From: WSZJ01 sp964590435
GTDB lineage: Bacteria; Planctomycetota; MHYJ01; WSZJ01
Reading direction: 5' to 3'
DNA length: 64,000 bases
Assembly (NCBI GenBank): GCA_964590435.1
Contig: CAZPWT010000015.1
Span: 1 to 64,000, forward strand
Part shown: positions 20,680-29,363 of the stretch, piece by piece
Layout of the letters: the number at the start of each line of letters is the position of its first letter
Position numbering within the stretch: position 1 is the first letter of the stretch
Program-made: the position numbers and the translations under genes
Notes under the pieces: generated by a model
Told to the model about the DNA's origin: nothing
The model's input: only the letters and a program-made list of their open reading frames with translations
Database searches by the model: none

Positions 20680-21107
20680 GTTGGCGACTGCTACTAACAA
20701 AGATCGGGAGGAATCTGGAACTCCGCGAAGGCGCAACGGAAGCCGTCATACGACGCGCAGAAGCTACGCTCGGGTTCACCCTGCCGGCGGATCTCCGTGC
20801 TCTTTACCTCGAGGCTGACGGCATCGGGCTTGCCGATGAGCAACTGGATCTCGTGTGGCCACTCTCCGAACTTCTAGAAACAAACCAGGAATTCCGGTCC
20901 AACGCGGACTTCAAGGACTTGTACATGTCCTTCGACCAATTGCTCTTCTTCGCGGATGACGGCTGCGGAAACCAATACGCCATCCGAATGCTGCCGGAAC
21001 CTTCTGATGGGCAGGTCTATGAGTGGGACCATGAAACCGACGATCGAAGCTGGCGAGCCCGAAATGTGGAGGACTACTGTCGCAGGCGCCTCGCCAAGAA
21101 GTGGTGA
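20676..21107 (+). CDS. SMI1/KNR4-family protein
   Basis: 143 residues with the SMI1/KNR4 (SUKH) pattern: ATLGFTLPADLRALYLEADGIG near the N-terminus, then the central FFADDGCGNQYAIR and VYEWDHETDDRSWRA. Bacterial SUKH proteins often act as immunity proteins to nuclease toxins, or as general adaptors. The pairing with a nuclease-fold gene through a four-base overlap (GTG start at 20676 inside the preceding TGA) is suggestive, but the Uma2 fold is not an established toxin. The base composition is a little lower in GC than neighbours. Confidence 0.85.
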   Translation: MSWRLLLTKIGRNLELREGATEAVIRRAEATLGFTLPADLRALYLEADGIGLADEQLDLVWPLSELLETNQEFRSNADFKDLYMSFDQLLFFADDGCGNQYAIRMLPEPSDGQVYEWDHETDDRSWRARNVEDYCRRRLAKKW

Positions 21108-21124
21108 ATCTCGGCGGCCGCCTG

Positions 21125-22309
21125 CTACGCGAAGAGTCCCTTGAACTTCACCTCGTGACCGGGGAACACCTTGTCCAGCTTCCCCTGTCCTGACCGCTTC
21201 GCCAGGATCTCCCCCAGCACGTCGCGATAGTCCGTCGTGACCTTGAGGTCGCCGGGCTCCTCGAGCTGCCCTTCCTCGAGCCCCGGCCAGTCGGCGATCA
21301 CGCGGCCGCCCTTCACGGCGCCCCCCATCACGAACATGCAGCCGGCGCGGCCGTGGTCGGTGCCGTAGGCGGTGTTCTCGTAGGCGCGGCGGCCGAACTC
21401 GGTCATGACGACGACGGTAGTCCGGCCGAGGAACGCGCCGAGGTCCTTGCGGAAGGCGGCGAGGCCCTGCGCGAGGTCGTCCTGGAGGCGGTCGATGAGG
21501 AGGGCCTGGCCGAAGTGCGAGTCCCAGCCGCCGAGGTCGACGCAGGCGGCCTCGAGGCCGACGCCGGCCTTGATGAGTCGGGCGACGGAGGTCAGCGAGC
21601 GGCCGAATTCGGAGTCGGGGTAGGAAGCGCCGGGGGCGGGGGCGTAGGGCTGCTGGCGCATCCGGTCGAGCGTGTCGAGAACGCTGAGGGACTGGCGGCC
21701 GCTGCGGGCGAGGTCGACGTCGGCCTGGCCGTAGAGCCGGTCGAGGGCGGCGGCGAGCGCGGCCTGGGAGCCGGAGTTCCGGCCGAGGTGGAACTCGTCG
21801 AAGGACTCGAGCGCCATCGCGACGGGAGCGCCGCGAAGCGCCTCGGGGAGCGACGGGCCGAGGCCGACGGCCATGAGGGGCGTGCGATCTTCGGCGGGCT
21901 GGGCCTGGAAGTGCCGTGCGAGCCAGCCGCCGGAGACGCCCGTCTCGAGCGACGTCGCGCGCTCCATCAGGTCCTGGGCCTCGAAGTGCGACCGCGTCTG
22001 GTCTTCGCTGCCGGCGGCGTGGACGATCGCGAGGCACTTCTCGTCCCACAGTTCCTTGAGCGGGGCGAGCTTGGGGTTGAGGGCGAACTTGCCGTCGAGG
22101 TTGATTCCCTTGGCGCCGGATGTGTGATCGGGGCGCGCGATGCCCAGCGACGGGCGGAGCTTGTAGTACGCCTTGTCCTCGAACGGGACGACCATGCTGA
22201 GGCCGTCGGCGCCGCCGCGGAGGAAGATGCAGACGAGCGTGTCCTTCTGCGGGCGGACCGCGTTGACGTCGAAGACGACGCGGAGGAGGTTGCGGCGGGT
22301 GAATTGCAT
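21125..22309 (-). CDS. DUF1501 family protein
   Basis: 394 residues. Begins MQFTRRNLLRVVFDV, a twin-arginine-like start, followed by LVCIFLRGGADGLSMVVPF, SHFEAQDLMERA, GWDSHFGQ and VVVMTEFGRRAYENTAYGTDHG, which is the DUF1501 (alkaline-phosphatase-like fold) pattern. It lies directly downstream of a DUF1800 gene, the standard DUF1800-DUF1501 pair that is exported in planctomycetes and other bacteria. The pair's function is unknown. The short gap to DUF1800 contains a 7-base-phased repeat. Confidence 0.92.
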   Translation of the reverse strand: MQFTRRNLLRVVFDVNAVRPQKDTLVCIFLRGGADGLSMVVPFEDKAYYKLRPSLGIARPDHTSGAKGINLDGKFALNPKLAPLKELWDEKCLAIVHAAGSEDQTRSHFEAQDLMERATSLETGVSGGWLARHFQAQPAEDRTPLMAVGLGPSLPEALRGAPVAMALESFDEFHLGRNSGSQAALAAALDRLYGQADVDLARSGRQSLSVLDTLDRMRQQPYAPAPGASYPDSEFGRSLTSVARLIKAGVGLEAACVDLGGWDSHFGQALLIDRLQDDLAQGLAAFRKDLGAFLGRTTVVVMTEFGRRAYENTAYGTDHGRAGCMFVMGGAVKGGRVIADWPGLEEGQLEEPGDLKVTTDYRDVLGEILAKRSGQGKLDKVFPGHEVKFKGLFA

Positions 22310-22310
22310 G

Positions 22311-22345
22311 TTAGTTGGTGGTTGGTGGTTTGTGGTTGGTGGTGC
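22311..22345. repeat. heptamer-phased repeat, five units
   Basis: Five consecutive 7-base units of GTGGTTG type. One of six such tracts in this window, all intergenic. Confidence 0.75.
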
Positions 22346-22354
22346 GGGAGAGGG

Positions 22355-23854
22355 TTAGCAGCGCTGGAATCCAGGGCTGGCGAGCATGAGGCCGACAGTC
22401 TCGGCGCGCTTGAGCCAGGGCTCGAGCGGCGAGGACTTCTGGTAGTCGGCGACGGCGGACTTCTCGATTTCCAGAGCCTCACGGCCGAGCACGAGCCTCA
22501 GGAAGTGCGGCGCGGGATCGTCCTGGGGCGCGCCCATGGCCTTTGCGAGGCGCGGGAGGTCGACGCTCGTGCCGCCGATGCTGTTGGTGGTGAGCGCCAG
22601 CGCGAAGTTCCAGCGCCAGAGCATCGTGCCGAGCCAGGGCATCGCTTCGTCGGGATACCCGTCCGGCGTCGGGTGCTGGAAGGGCGTCTGGCCCATGGCG
22701 CCGAGGTACCGCAGCAGGGCCGGCGACGCATTCGTTTCGGCGCCGAGGGTCCGGAGGGCCGACACCACGAACCGGAACGGCCGCTTCAGCTTCTGCCCCT
22801 TCGACGCCTTGAACTCGTCGGACGTCAGGATGCCGCGGACGGTGGCGCGGATGTCGCCGCCGGTGTCCTGGAACGTCTTCGCCGTCTTCGCAATGGCGGA
22901 GGCGGGCGGCGCATCGCTGATGAAGCGGCGGCAGAGTTTCTCGGCGAGGTAATTTGCGGTGCTGGGGTGGGAGCAGACGATGTCGAGGACCTGCTCGAGA
23001 TCTTTCTCCATGCCACCCGCCGGGATCCTGCGCCCCAGGACGATCTTCTCGCCGTCGTCGTGCTGCCCGGGGTGGAACTCGACCTTGGCCTTCATCATCT
23101 GGTTCTCGCGGCGGCAGGTCCATCCGGTCAGGCACCGCGCGACTTCCATGACGTCCTTCTGCGTGTAGCCGCCGTGGACGCCGAGCGTGTGCAGCTCGAG
23201 CAACTCGCGGGCGTAGTTCTCGTTCGGCTTCTCGGTCGGGCTCGTCTTGCGGTTCTCGCGGCCGTCGAGATAGACGAGCATCGCGGGCGATGTCGCCGAC
23301 GCCCTGACCATGTCGCGGAACTTCCCCAGCGCGTGGGCCCGGATCGTCTCGCGGTCGTCGGGCGACTTGAGCCAGGCGCAGTCCGCCTTGCCGATGTGGA
23401 TGTTGAAGTGGTCCGTCCAGAACTCGACCATGACCTCGAAGAGCTGGCGCTTCGAGTAGACGGCCTTGAGGACGGTGAAGCGCGTGAGTTCCTGCTCGAC
23501 GACGGGCTTCTTGAACTCGTACATCTCGCCGGGCGGAAGGTGCGTGGTCTCGAAGCCGCGGGTGCGGAGTTCGCAGGCGAGGTCGTCGATCGCGCCGGGA
23601 TTGAGCTGCTCGTCGATCCACCCTTCGAGGCCGAGCTGGCCGACGCGCTCGAGGTCGCCGGGCCAGGGGCCGAACGCGGCGCGATGGAGCAGGTGCATCC
23701 GGTCGTCGGTGGCGGCGGCGGCGGCGAGCGCGAAGCTGTCCGGGACGCCGGCCCCGAGGAACCAGTCGCCGACCTTTGCCCGGAGCTTCTCGCAGCCCGT
23801 CGCGAGGAGCGTCGAGCCGGCGGCGCCGGCCTTGATGAAGTCGCGGCGGTTCAC
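22355..23854 (-). CDS. DUF1800 family protein
   Basis: 499 residues. Starts with GTG at 23854 inside the stop of the preceding gene (GTGA overlap). N-terminus NRRDFIKAGAAGSTLLATGC combines a Tat-like signal with a lipobox-like cysteine, so it is probably exported. DUF1800 hallmarks: LLHRAAFGPWPGDLERVG, EFWTDHFNIH, NENYARELLELHTLGVHGGYTQKDVMEVARCLTGWT and the SHPSTANYLAEKLCRRFISD block. It precedes the DUF1501 gene. The shared function of this pair is unknown. Confidence 0.92.
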   Translation of the reverse strand: MNRRDFIKAGAAGSTLLATGCEKLRAKVGDWFLGAGVPDSFALAAAAATDDRMHLLHRAAFGPWPGDLERVGQLGLEGWIDEQLNPGAIDDLACELRTRGFETTHLPPGEMYEFKKPVVEQELTRFTVLKAVYSKRQLFEVMVEFWTDHFNIHIGKADCAWLKSPDDRETIRAHALGKFRDMVRASATSPAMLVYLDGRENRKTSPTEKPNENYARELLELHTLGVHGGYTQKDVMEVARCLTGWTCRRENQMMKAKVEFHPGQHDDGEKIVLGRRIPAGGMEKDLEQVLDIVCSHPSTANYLAEKLCRRFISDAPPASAIAKTAKTFQDTGGDIRATVRGILTSDEFKASKGQKLKRPFRFVVSALRTLGAETNASPALLRYLGAMGQTPFQHPTPDGYPDEAMPWLGTMLWRWNFALALTTNSIGGTSVDLPRLAKAMGAPQDDPAPHFLRLVLGREALEIEKSAVADYQKSSPLEPWLKRAETVGLMLASPGFQRC

Positions 23855-24453
23855 CGGTGCATGACCTCTTCGGGGCCGGCCGCCGCGAACGCGGGCTGCG
23901 GGGCGACGGGCGCGGCGACGGCGGCGATGCGGGCGGCCAGGTCGGGCTGCGGCGCGGCCGGGGCAGCGACCTGCGGCGCCCCGGTGGGAATGAGAGCCAG
24001 CGCCGCGGCGCCGAGCCCCGTCACGATCGCGATCGGGTAGATCAGCAGCCAGCCGACGAGCGGGAAGAGGCAGGCGAGTTCCATGATGACCGACCCGCGG
24101 ACGATGGCGCGCCAGGGGCGCTCGCGGTCGACCGGGCTCGCCGTGGCGTGCCCGATGCGCGCCGCGATTCCCGACATCCCGGAGAGCGCGGCCCACCCGC
24201 CACCCATCGCGACGATCGCCGACATAAGCTTCATAGCCGCGTTCCCCTGCCCCAGCGCCGCCGCGAACGCAAGGATGATCGCGCCGGACACGAGCCCGAC
24301 GAAGAACGTCGCAATCGGGTTCCGCGTCACCCGCAATTCCGCGCGGCGCGCAAATCCCGGGAAGAACACGCCGTAAACCAGCGCAATGCTGGGCATCGCC
24401 AGCAGGGCCGCGAGGACCGTGGCGACGATCGCGGCGACATCGGACATGATCAT
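23851..24453 (-). CDS. small polytopic membrane protein
   Basis: 200 residues with four or so membrane segments (AAIVATVLAALLAMPSIALVYG, PIATFFVGLVSGAIILAFAAAL, a glycine-rich helix, and PLVGWLLIYPIAIVTGLGAAAL), then an alanine/proline-rich C-terminal tail. I do not recognise a family. ATG 24453 is preceded by AGGAGAG. Its last codons overlap the DUF1800 start, so it heads the DUF1800-DUF1501 operon and may anchor those proteins at the membrane. Confidence 0.75.
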   Translation of the reverse strand: MIMSDVAAIVATVLAALLAMPSIALVYGVFFPGFARRAELRVTRNPIATFFVGLVSGAIILAFAAALGQGNAAMKLMSAIVAMGGGWAALSGMSGIAARIGHATASPVDRERPWRAIVRGSVIMELACLFPLVGWLLIYPIAIVTGLGAAALALIPTGAPQVAAPAAPQPDLAARIAAVAAPVAPQPAFAAAGPEEVMHR

Positions 24454-24618
24454 GGCTTCTCTCCTATGGTTCTGGCCTCGTTGCATCCCCATACACTTGC
24501 TCCCTGGACCAGGTTTCGGAAATTCCGAATCCCCCGCCCCCTCATTCCTTCTTCCACCTTCGCCCGAATGCGGGATCATGACGCCGTCCGAACCACACTT
24601 CTCAACCGGAGAATCCCC

Positions 24619-26451
24619 ATGCCGAACGCCAGCTCGATCGTCCTCCCCGTCGTCTGCACCGCACTCGCCTTCGGGGCCGGCACCGCCGCCACGTTCACCT
24701 TCCGGCCGAAGACCGCCGAGACCCCGAAAGCCGCAGAACCCCAGAAAGTCCTCCGCGGGGAACGCTTCGAGATCACCGACGCCGCCGGGAAGGCCCGGGC
24801 CTGGATGGGAATGGCGGCCGGGGGCGGGCCGGAAGTGGCGGTCGCGGACGGCGAGGGGCATGCGCGGGCGGTGCTGACGGTGAGCGAGAAGGGCGCGCCG
24901 GCGGTGGAGTTGCGCGACGGGACGGGTGTCGTCCTGGCAACGGTGACGATCACGGACGCGGGGTCGACGCTGTCCCTGTCGACGCCGTCAGGGAAACAGG
25001 TGCTCGCGCTGAGCGCGGCGAAGGACGGGAGCTCTTCGGTCTCGCTCGGTTCCGGGAAGGCCGCGGCCGCTTCGCTGTCGGCGGACGCCGCGGGTGACGG
25101 GTCGCTGGCGTTCTCCGGACCGGACGGCGCGCCGCGCGCCGGGTTCGGGCCCGCGAAGGGGGGCTACGTGCTGGACATCCGGGACGACGGCGGCGTGCGG
25201 CGGACGGAAGTCGGGGTCAAGGGAGTCGCGGCGCCGGAATTCTCCGTGCGCGACCGCGACGGCAAGGGCCGGGCGCGCCTCGGGGTCGACAAGGAAACCG
25301 GCGCGGAACTCACGCTTTCGACCAGCGCCGGGATCTCGCGCGCCAGGATCGACGAGCGTGGAACGCTGGAACTCGCCGACGAAGAAGGCAAGACGCGGTG
25401 CGCGCTCGAGGCCTCGGCGGCGGCGGGAGGGCGCGTGAGCGTCTCCGACGCGGCCGGGATGGTCCGCGGCGCTCTCTCGGCAGGGCCGGAAGGCCGCCCC
25501 GCCCTCTGGCTGGCCGACGCCAAGGGAATCTCCGTCGCGAGCCTGACGGTGCGCGACAGCGGAACTCCCAGCCTGGCGTTCTCCGACGGCGCGACGAAGG
25601 CCATCCGCGCCTGGCTCGACGTCTCCGACACGGGCGAAACGCAGCTCGGGTTCTACGACAAGGACGGGAAACTGCGCCAGATGACCGGCATCGACTCGGG
25701 CTCCATCCCGTACTGCAAGCTCTTCTCCGCCGCCGAAAAACTCCGCGTCTGCCTCTACTCCGCGGAAGGCTCGGACACCGCCCTCGACCTGCGCGACGAC
25801 GACAACCAGACCCTCGTGTCGCTCTACCTGACCGGCGACAAGGCCTCAGGCCTGACTCTCCGCGACCCCAAGCTGAACAACCGCATCCTCCTCGGCGTCA
25901 GCAGCCAGGATTGGACCCTCATGACGATCGCCGACAACCAGGGCCGGACCCGCATCCAGCACGGCGTGCGCCCGGATACCAGCTCCTATACCGGCTTCCT
26001 CGACGCCGCCGGCAAGTCCCGCCTCTACCTCGACACCACCGCCGAGGGTCGCCCCGGCCTCTCGATGTTCGATACCGCCGGAAACGACCGCATCAACATG
26101 TACCTCTCCACCGACAGCGAATCCAGCCAGCTCCGCTTCAATGACCCCTCCGGCGTCGAGCGCATCTGGCTTGGCTACGACAACGCCGGCGGCCTCGCGC
26201 TGAATTTCTTCGATTCCTCGAAGCGCATCCGGGTGAATCTCGGGACAACGAAGGACGGCTCGCCGTCCCAGGGGTTCTACGACACGGTGCGGGCGCGGCT
26301 CAGCTTTGCGCTCACGCCCTCGGGGCTGCCCGTGGCGCGCGCGATGGACTCGAACGGGAAGGACCGGCTGCAGTTCGGCCTGCTGGAGAACGAAAGCGGC
26401 CGCTTCAATGTGCTCGACGGCAACGACACGGTCATCTGGAGTTCGCAGTAG
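24619..26451 (+). CDS. exported beta-repeat protein
   Basis: 610 residues: a signal anchor (SSIVLPVVCTALAFGAGTAATF), then about 20 degenerate repeats of roughly 23-28 residues. The repeat pattern is DxxGKxRAxLxVxxxGxPxLxLxD, as in ITDAAGKARAWMGM, VRDRDGKGRARLGV and FLDAAGKSRLYLDT. The alternating pattern with conserved Gly-Lys turns suggests a beta-solenoid or beta-propeller-like rod on the cell surface. No enzyme motif is seen. GGAG at 24608-24611 supports ATG 24619. Its end overlaps the convergent MFS gene by 20 bp. Confidence 0.8.
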   Translation: MPNASSIVLPVVCTALAFGAGTAATFTFRPKTAETPKAAEPQKVLRGERFEITDAAGKARAWMGMAAGGGPEVAVADGEGHARAVLTVSEKGAPAVELRDGTGVVLATVTITDAGSTLSLSTPSGKQVLALSAAKDGSSSVSLGSGKAAAASLSADAAGDGSLAFSGPDGAPRAGFGPAKGGYVLDIRDDGGVRRTEVGVKGVAAPEFSVRDRDGKGRARLGVDKETGAELTLSTSAGISRARIDERGTLELADEEGKTRCALEASAAAGGRVSVSDAAGMVRGALSAGPEGRPALWLADAKGISVASLTVRDSGTPSLAFSDGATKAIRAWLDVSDTGETQLGFYDKDGKLRQMTGIDSGSIPYCKLFSAAEKLRVCLYSAEGSDTALDLRDDDNQTLVSLYLTGDKASGLTLRDPKLNNRILLGVSSQDWTLMTIADNQGRTRIQHGVRPDTSSYTGFLDAAGKSRLYLDTTAEGRPGLSMFDTAGNDRINMYLSTDSESSQLRFNDPSGVERIWLGYDNAGGLALNFFDSSKRIRVNLGTTKDGSPSQGFYDTVRARLSFALTPSGLPVARAMDSNGKDRLQFGLLENESGRFNVLDGNDTVIWSSQ

Positions 26452-27583
26452 CGCGGGCGAGGATGACGGCCTGGGCGGCGATGGCGGCCAGGACGAGGGC
26501 GGCGGCGAAGAAGTAGCCCGAGGCGGGGAGACCCGTGCGGTGCTGCAGGAATCCCGCCGCCATCGGGATCAGGAAGTTGGAAGCGCCGATGACGGCTTCG
26601 TGGATCCCCGCCCGGGCGCCGCGGTCCTCGTCGGAGTGGACGGAGTAGTAGATCGAGGCGGCGTAGGCGAGGCCGAGGCCGAGCCCCGCGAGGGCGGCGG
26701 CGGCGAGGGCGACGGGGAGTGGCGCGCCCCAGCCGATGACGGCGAGGGCGGCGGCTCCGGTGGTCTGCCAGGCGAGGAAGGCGCCGGGGCGGTAGCGCCA
26801 GCCGGAGAAGCGACCGAAGAGCCAGAAGGCGGCGGTCTGGGCGAGGAAGAGGGCGGCGAGGACGTTGTTGTAGTCGGAAGTGGGGCGGCCGAGGGCGACG
26901 ACGCGGTCCTCGTAGAGGAAGTTGAGCGTGGAGCCCAGGCCGTACGAGGCGAAGTTGGCGAGCCAGGCGGCCTTGAGGTAGGCGGCGCGGACGGCGTGGG
27001 AAGGGCCGTCCCCGTGGACGAGGGGCGCGGCGACGGCGCGGTGCCCTGCGGGGCGGCCGTGGACCAGCGGGATGAGGAGGAGCGAGAGGACGCCGCACGC
27101 AGCGAGGGTATCGAGTCGAAGATGCTCCCACGCGATGCCGCCGATGAAGAAACCCAGCGTCTTGCCTGCGCTCCACGTCAGGGAGAACGTGCCGAGGTTC
27201 TTCTCGAGATCGTCGGGGGCGGACTCGTCGCCGACGAGGGCCTGGAGCCCGGGCCAGATCAGCGCCGTGGCCACGCCGCCGACCGGCGCGACGGCGTAGA
27301 CCCACCCGAGCGTCTTCGCCTTCCACGCGAGGAAACAGAAGGCGGCGAAACCGCCGAGGCCGAAGCGCGCCAGGGTGGTGCGCGAGACGCGGTCGGAGAG
27401 CCGGCCCCCGGCGAAGCTCGTCACCACGTAGGCGATGCCGACCCCGACCGGCAGCAGGCCGAGTTGCGCCGCGGTCGCGCCTGCAGCGACCTTCGCCCAC
27501 ACCGGGATGACGCTCCACGCAACGAATTGCGAGAGATCCTGCCCGAACGCGACCGCCAGCGTTCGTGGTGAGAGCCGGGGCAT
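26432..27583 (-). CDS. MFS transporter
   Basis: 383 residues with 12 predicted membrane segments. The loop after helix 2 carries AGGRLSDRVSRTTLARFG, the major-facilitator GxLaDRxGrr motif, and the second half begins near YLKAAWLANFASYGLG. The substrate is not predictable; the closest impression is a drug or metabolite exporter. I chose ATG 27583 (MPRLSPRTL); a GTG seven codons upstream (27604) is possible. Its 3' end overlaps the beta-repeat gene by 20 bp. Confidence 0.87.
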   Translation of the reverse strand: MPRLSPRTLAVAFGQDLSQFVAWSVIPVWAKVAAGATAAQLGLLPVGVGIAYVVTSFAGGRLSDRVSRTTLARFGLGGFAAFCFLAWKAKTLGWVYAVAPVGGVATALIWPGLQALVGDESAPDDLEKNLGTFSLTWSAGKTLGFFIGGIAWEHLRLDTLAACGVLSLLLIPLVHGRPAGHRAVAAPLVHGDGPSHAVRAAYLKAAWLANFASYGLGSTLNFLYEDRVVALGRPTSDYNNVLAALFLAQTAAFWLFGRFSGWRYRPGAFLAWQTTGAAALAVIGWGAPLPVALAAAALAGLGLGLAYAASIYYSVHSDEDRGARAGIHEAVIGASNFLIPMAAGFLQHRTGLPASGYFFAAALVLAAIAAQAVILARATANSR

Positions 27584-27629
27584 CAGGGAACCAGGGCGGG
27601 GCACGGGGCGATCCCCGTGCCCCTGCCCC

Positions 27630-28481
27630 TCATTCCTTGAGCTTCACGGCCTGGATCCCGTCGTCCGTCAGGTAAATCTCGATCCGCTGCTGCTCGACGA
27701 GCCGGTCGATGATGCGCCTGCGGAGGTCGGGGATCTCGGCGAGCTTCTCGCTCCGCCAGCGTGTCACGAAGAAGTGGACGCCGACGTAGCCGCCAGGCAT
27801 GGCGGCCTGCGCGCGCTTGATCTCCTCGAGGCACGCCTGCATGTGCACCTCGGGGTCGTTCGAGAGCGGCGCGACGGCGACCGGCGACCCCGCGGGCGGC
27901 AGGCCGAACGGCGCGAGCCCGTCGCCGGGCCCCCGCGCGAAATCGGCAAGCCCTTCCGAAAGGTTCAGGTGGTCGAACGCCGCCCGCCGAATGCGCGCCG
28001 AGAGGCCGGAACTGCCCCAGCTCCCGACGTACACCTGCTTGCCGAGCGCCCGGACGCCCTCCACCGCCGGCACCAGGTCCGCGTCGCCGCTGACCAGCAC
28101 CGCGATGTCAAACGCCCCCACCGCCGCCAGCCTGAGCATGTCCGCCACCATCGTCGTGTCCACCTCCTTCTCCTGCGAGAACTTCGACTGCGTCCCGCAG
28201 CTCGGACACGTCGTCGTGCGGACTTTCTGGGCGAAGCGCTGGACAAAGAACCCCGGCTGCATGGTGAGCATGTCGAGGAAGTTGTCGAGCTTCTCCTGCC
28301 CGGGCGACTTGGGGATCGAGTCGTCGACCCCCGTGTAATAGTACGCCCCCCAGAGGTGGGACCCGCCGACCGCCCTCACGATCCACTGTGAGAGTTTTCG
28401 GAAGTCGATGTCCCTGCCGGCGGTCTGGTCCTTCCAGCCGGCATAAAAGTTCTTCCCGTCGAAGAATAGGACGACACGCAT
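27630..28481 (-). CDS. NYN-domain (LabA/DUF88-like) putative RNase
   Basis: 283 residues. The PIN-like NYN core has the expected acidic residues in VVLFFDGKNFYAGW, EKEVDTTMVADMLRLA and AVLVSGDADLVPAVEGVRALGK. A CPSCG pair is inserted before the second acidic site, perhaps half of a metal site. The C-terminal third (from about residue 195) is a separate winged-helix-like region ending in an ILxDGIQAVKL strand. Probably a cytoplasmic endoribonuclease; its target is unknown. It is divergent from the blue-copper operon. Confidence 0.88.
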   Translation of the reverse strand: MRVVLFFDGKNFYAGWKDQTAGRDIDFRKLSQWIVRAVGGSHLWGAYYYTGVDDSIPKSPGQEKLDNFLDMLTMQPGFFVQRFAQKVRTTTCPSCGTQSKFSQEKEVDTTMVADMLRLAAVGAFDIAVLVSGDADLVPAVEGVRALGKQVYVGSWGSSGLSARIRRAAFDHLNLSEGLADFARGPGDGLAPFGLPPAGSPVAVAPLSNDPEVHMQACLEEIKRAQAAMPGGYVGVHFFVTRWRSEKLAEIPDLRRRIIDRLVEQQRIEIYLTDDGIQAVKLKE

Positions 28482-28691
28482 GTTGCAAGCTCCCGGAAAA
28501 ATGTTACGGCCATCTGGACCGGCCTGCGCCGGTAAGCCGCCAAGTATTTCGGGAAGTGGGGATTTCCGCAAGCCTCCGCTAAGGCAAGTTAACGCTATAT
28601 GAATACGACGTCCCGCTAAAGCGACCAACGAGGACGGTTTCTTCGCGGGGCCCCTCGGGTAGAATCCGGCCTGTACCCAACGGAGCACCCC

Positions 28692-29363
28692 ATGTCACGA
28701 ATTCCACGAAACCTCGTCTGGCCTGCAGCCTGCATCGTTTCCGTGACCGCCGCGCTCGCCGCCTGGCGGTCCTTCGCGGCCGCGGCCGAGCGGAGAGACC
28801 GGCCCGCCGACCTGGCCATCGCCGATGCGGGCGCCGTCGCCGGCAAGGCCACGTTCAGCGCCGCGCGCCCGAAACAGCCGGTCATCGTCTGGCTCGAGCG
28901 CGACGGCGGAGAAGTCCCCGCCAAGCTGCCACCTGCCCTCCAGATCGGCCAGCGGGGAGCCACGTTCGATCCCTCCTTCGCCGTCGTCGTCGCCGGCCAA
29001 TCCGTCGTCTTCAACAACGACGAGGACAAGGACATCGATCACAACGTCTACACCCTCGGGGCCGAACAGAAGAACTTCGATATCTTTCCCCGGGGAAAAA
29101 GCGTGACCTACGCCTTCACGAAAACCGGCGAAGTCTCGCTCTACTGCAGCGTCCACAAGCTCATGGACGGGAAGCTCTTCGTCGTCCCCAGCACCGCGTT
29201 CGCCGAAATCGCCGAGGACGGCAGCTTCTCGATCGCAGGAGTCCCGCCGGGCACCTATACGCTGCGGACTTACCAGAAAGCGAAGCGCTTCCGTGACGTG
29301 GAGTTGAAGGTCACCGTGAAAGCCGGCGAGACTGCGTCGGTGGCGTTGGAGATGAAGCGATGA
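28692..29363 (+). CDS. exported plastocyanin-like blue copper protein
   Basis: 223 residues with an N-terminal signal anchor. The cupredoxin fold shows type-1 copper ligands H117 (DHNVYTLG), C152, H155 and M158 (YCSVHKLM). A C-terminal domain (EIAEDGSFSIAGVPPGTYTLRTY) resembles a carboxypeptidase-regulatory-like beta sandwich, as in methylamine-utilisation-type copper proteins. It is likely an extracytoplasmic electron carrier or copper sensor. It has a good ribosome-binding site and a TAGAAT -10 at 28660-28665. Its stop overlaps the next start (ATGA), so it is translationally coupled to the lipoprotein and probably to the adenylate cyclase. Confidence 0.88.
   Translation: MSRIPRNLVWPAACIVSVTAALAAWRSFAAAAERRDRPADLAIADAGAVAGKATFSAARPKQPVIVWLERDGGEVPAKLPPALQIGQRGATFDPSFAVVVAGQSVVFNNDEDKDIDHNVYTLGAEQKNFDIFPRGKSVTYAFTKTGEVSLYCSVHKLMDGKLFVVPSTAFAEIAEDGSFSIAGVPPGTYTLRTYQKAKRFRDVELKVTVKAGETASVALEMKR

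Noticed and set aside
28500..28690. Possible c-di-GMP-I riboswitch upstream of the blue-copper gene (CGCAAGCCTCC segment)
   Set aside because: Only a short stretch resembles the consensus; the GGCAAACC part and the paired stems are not found.
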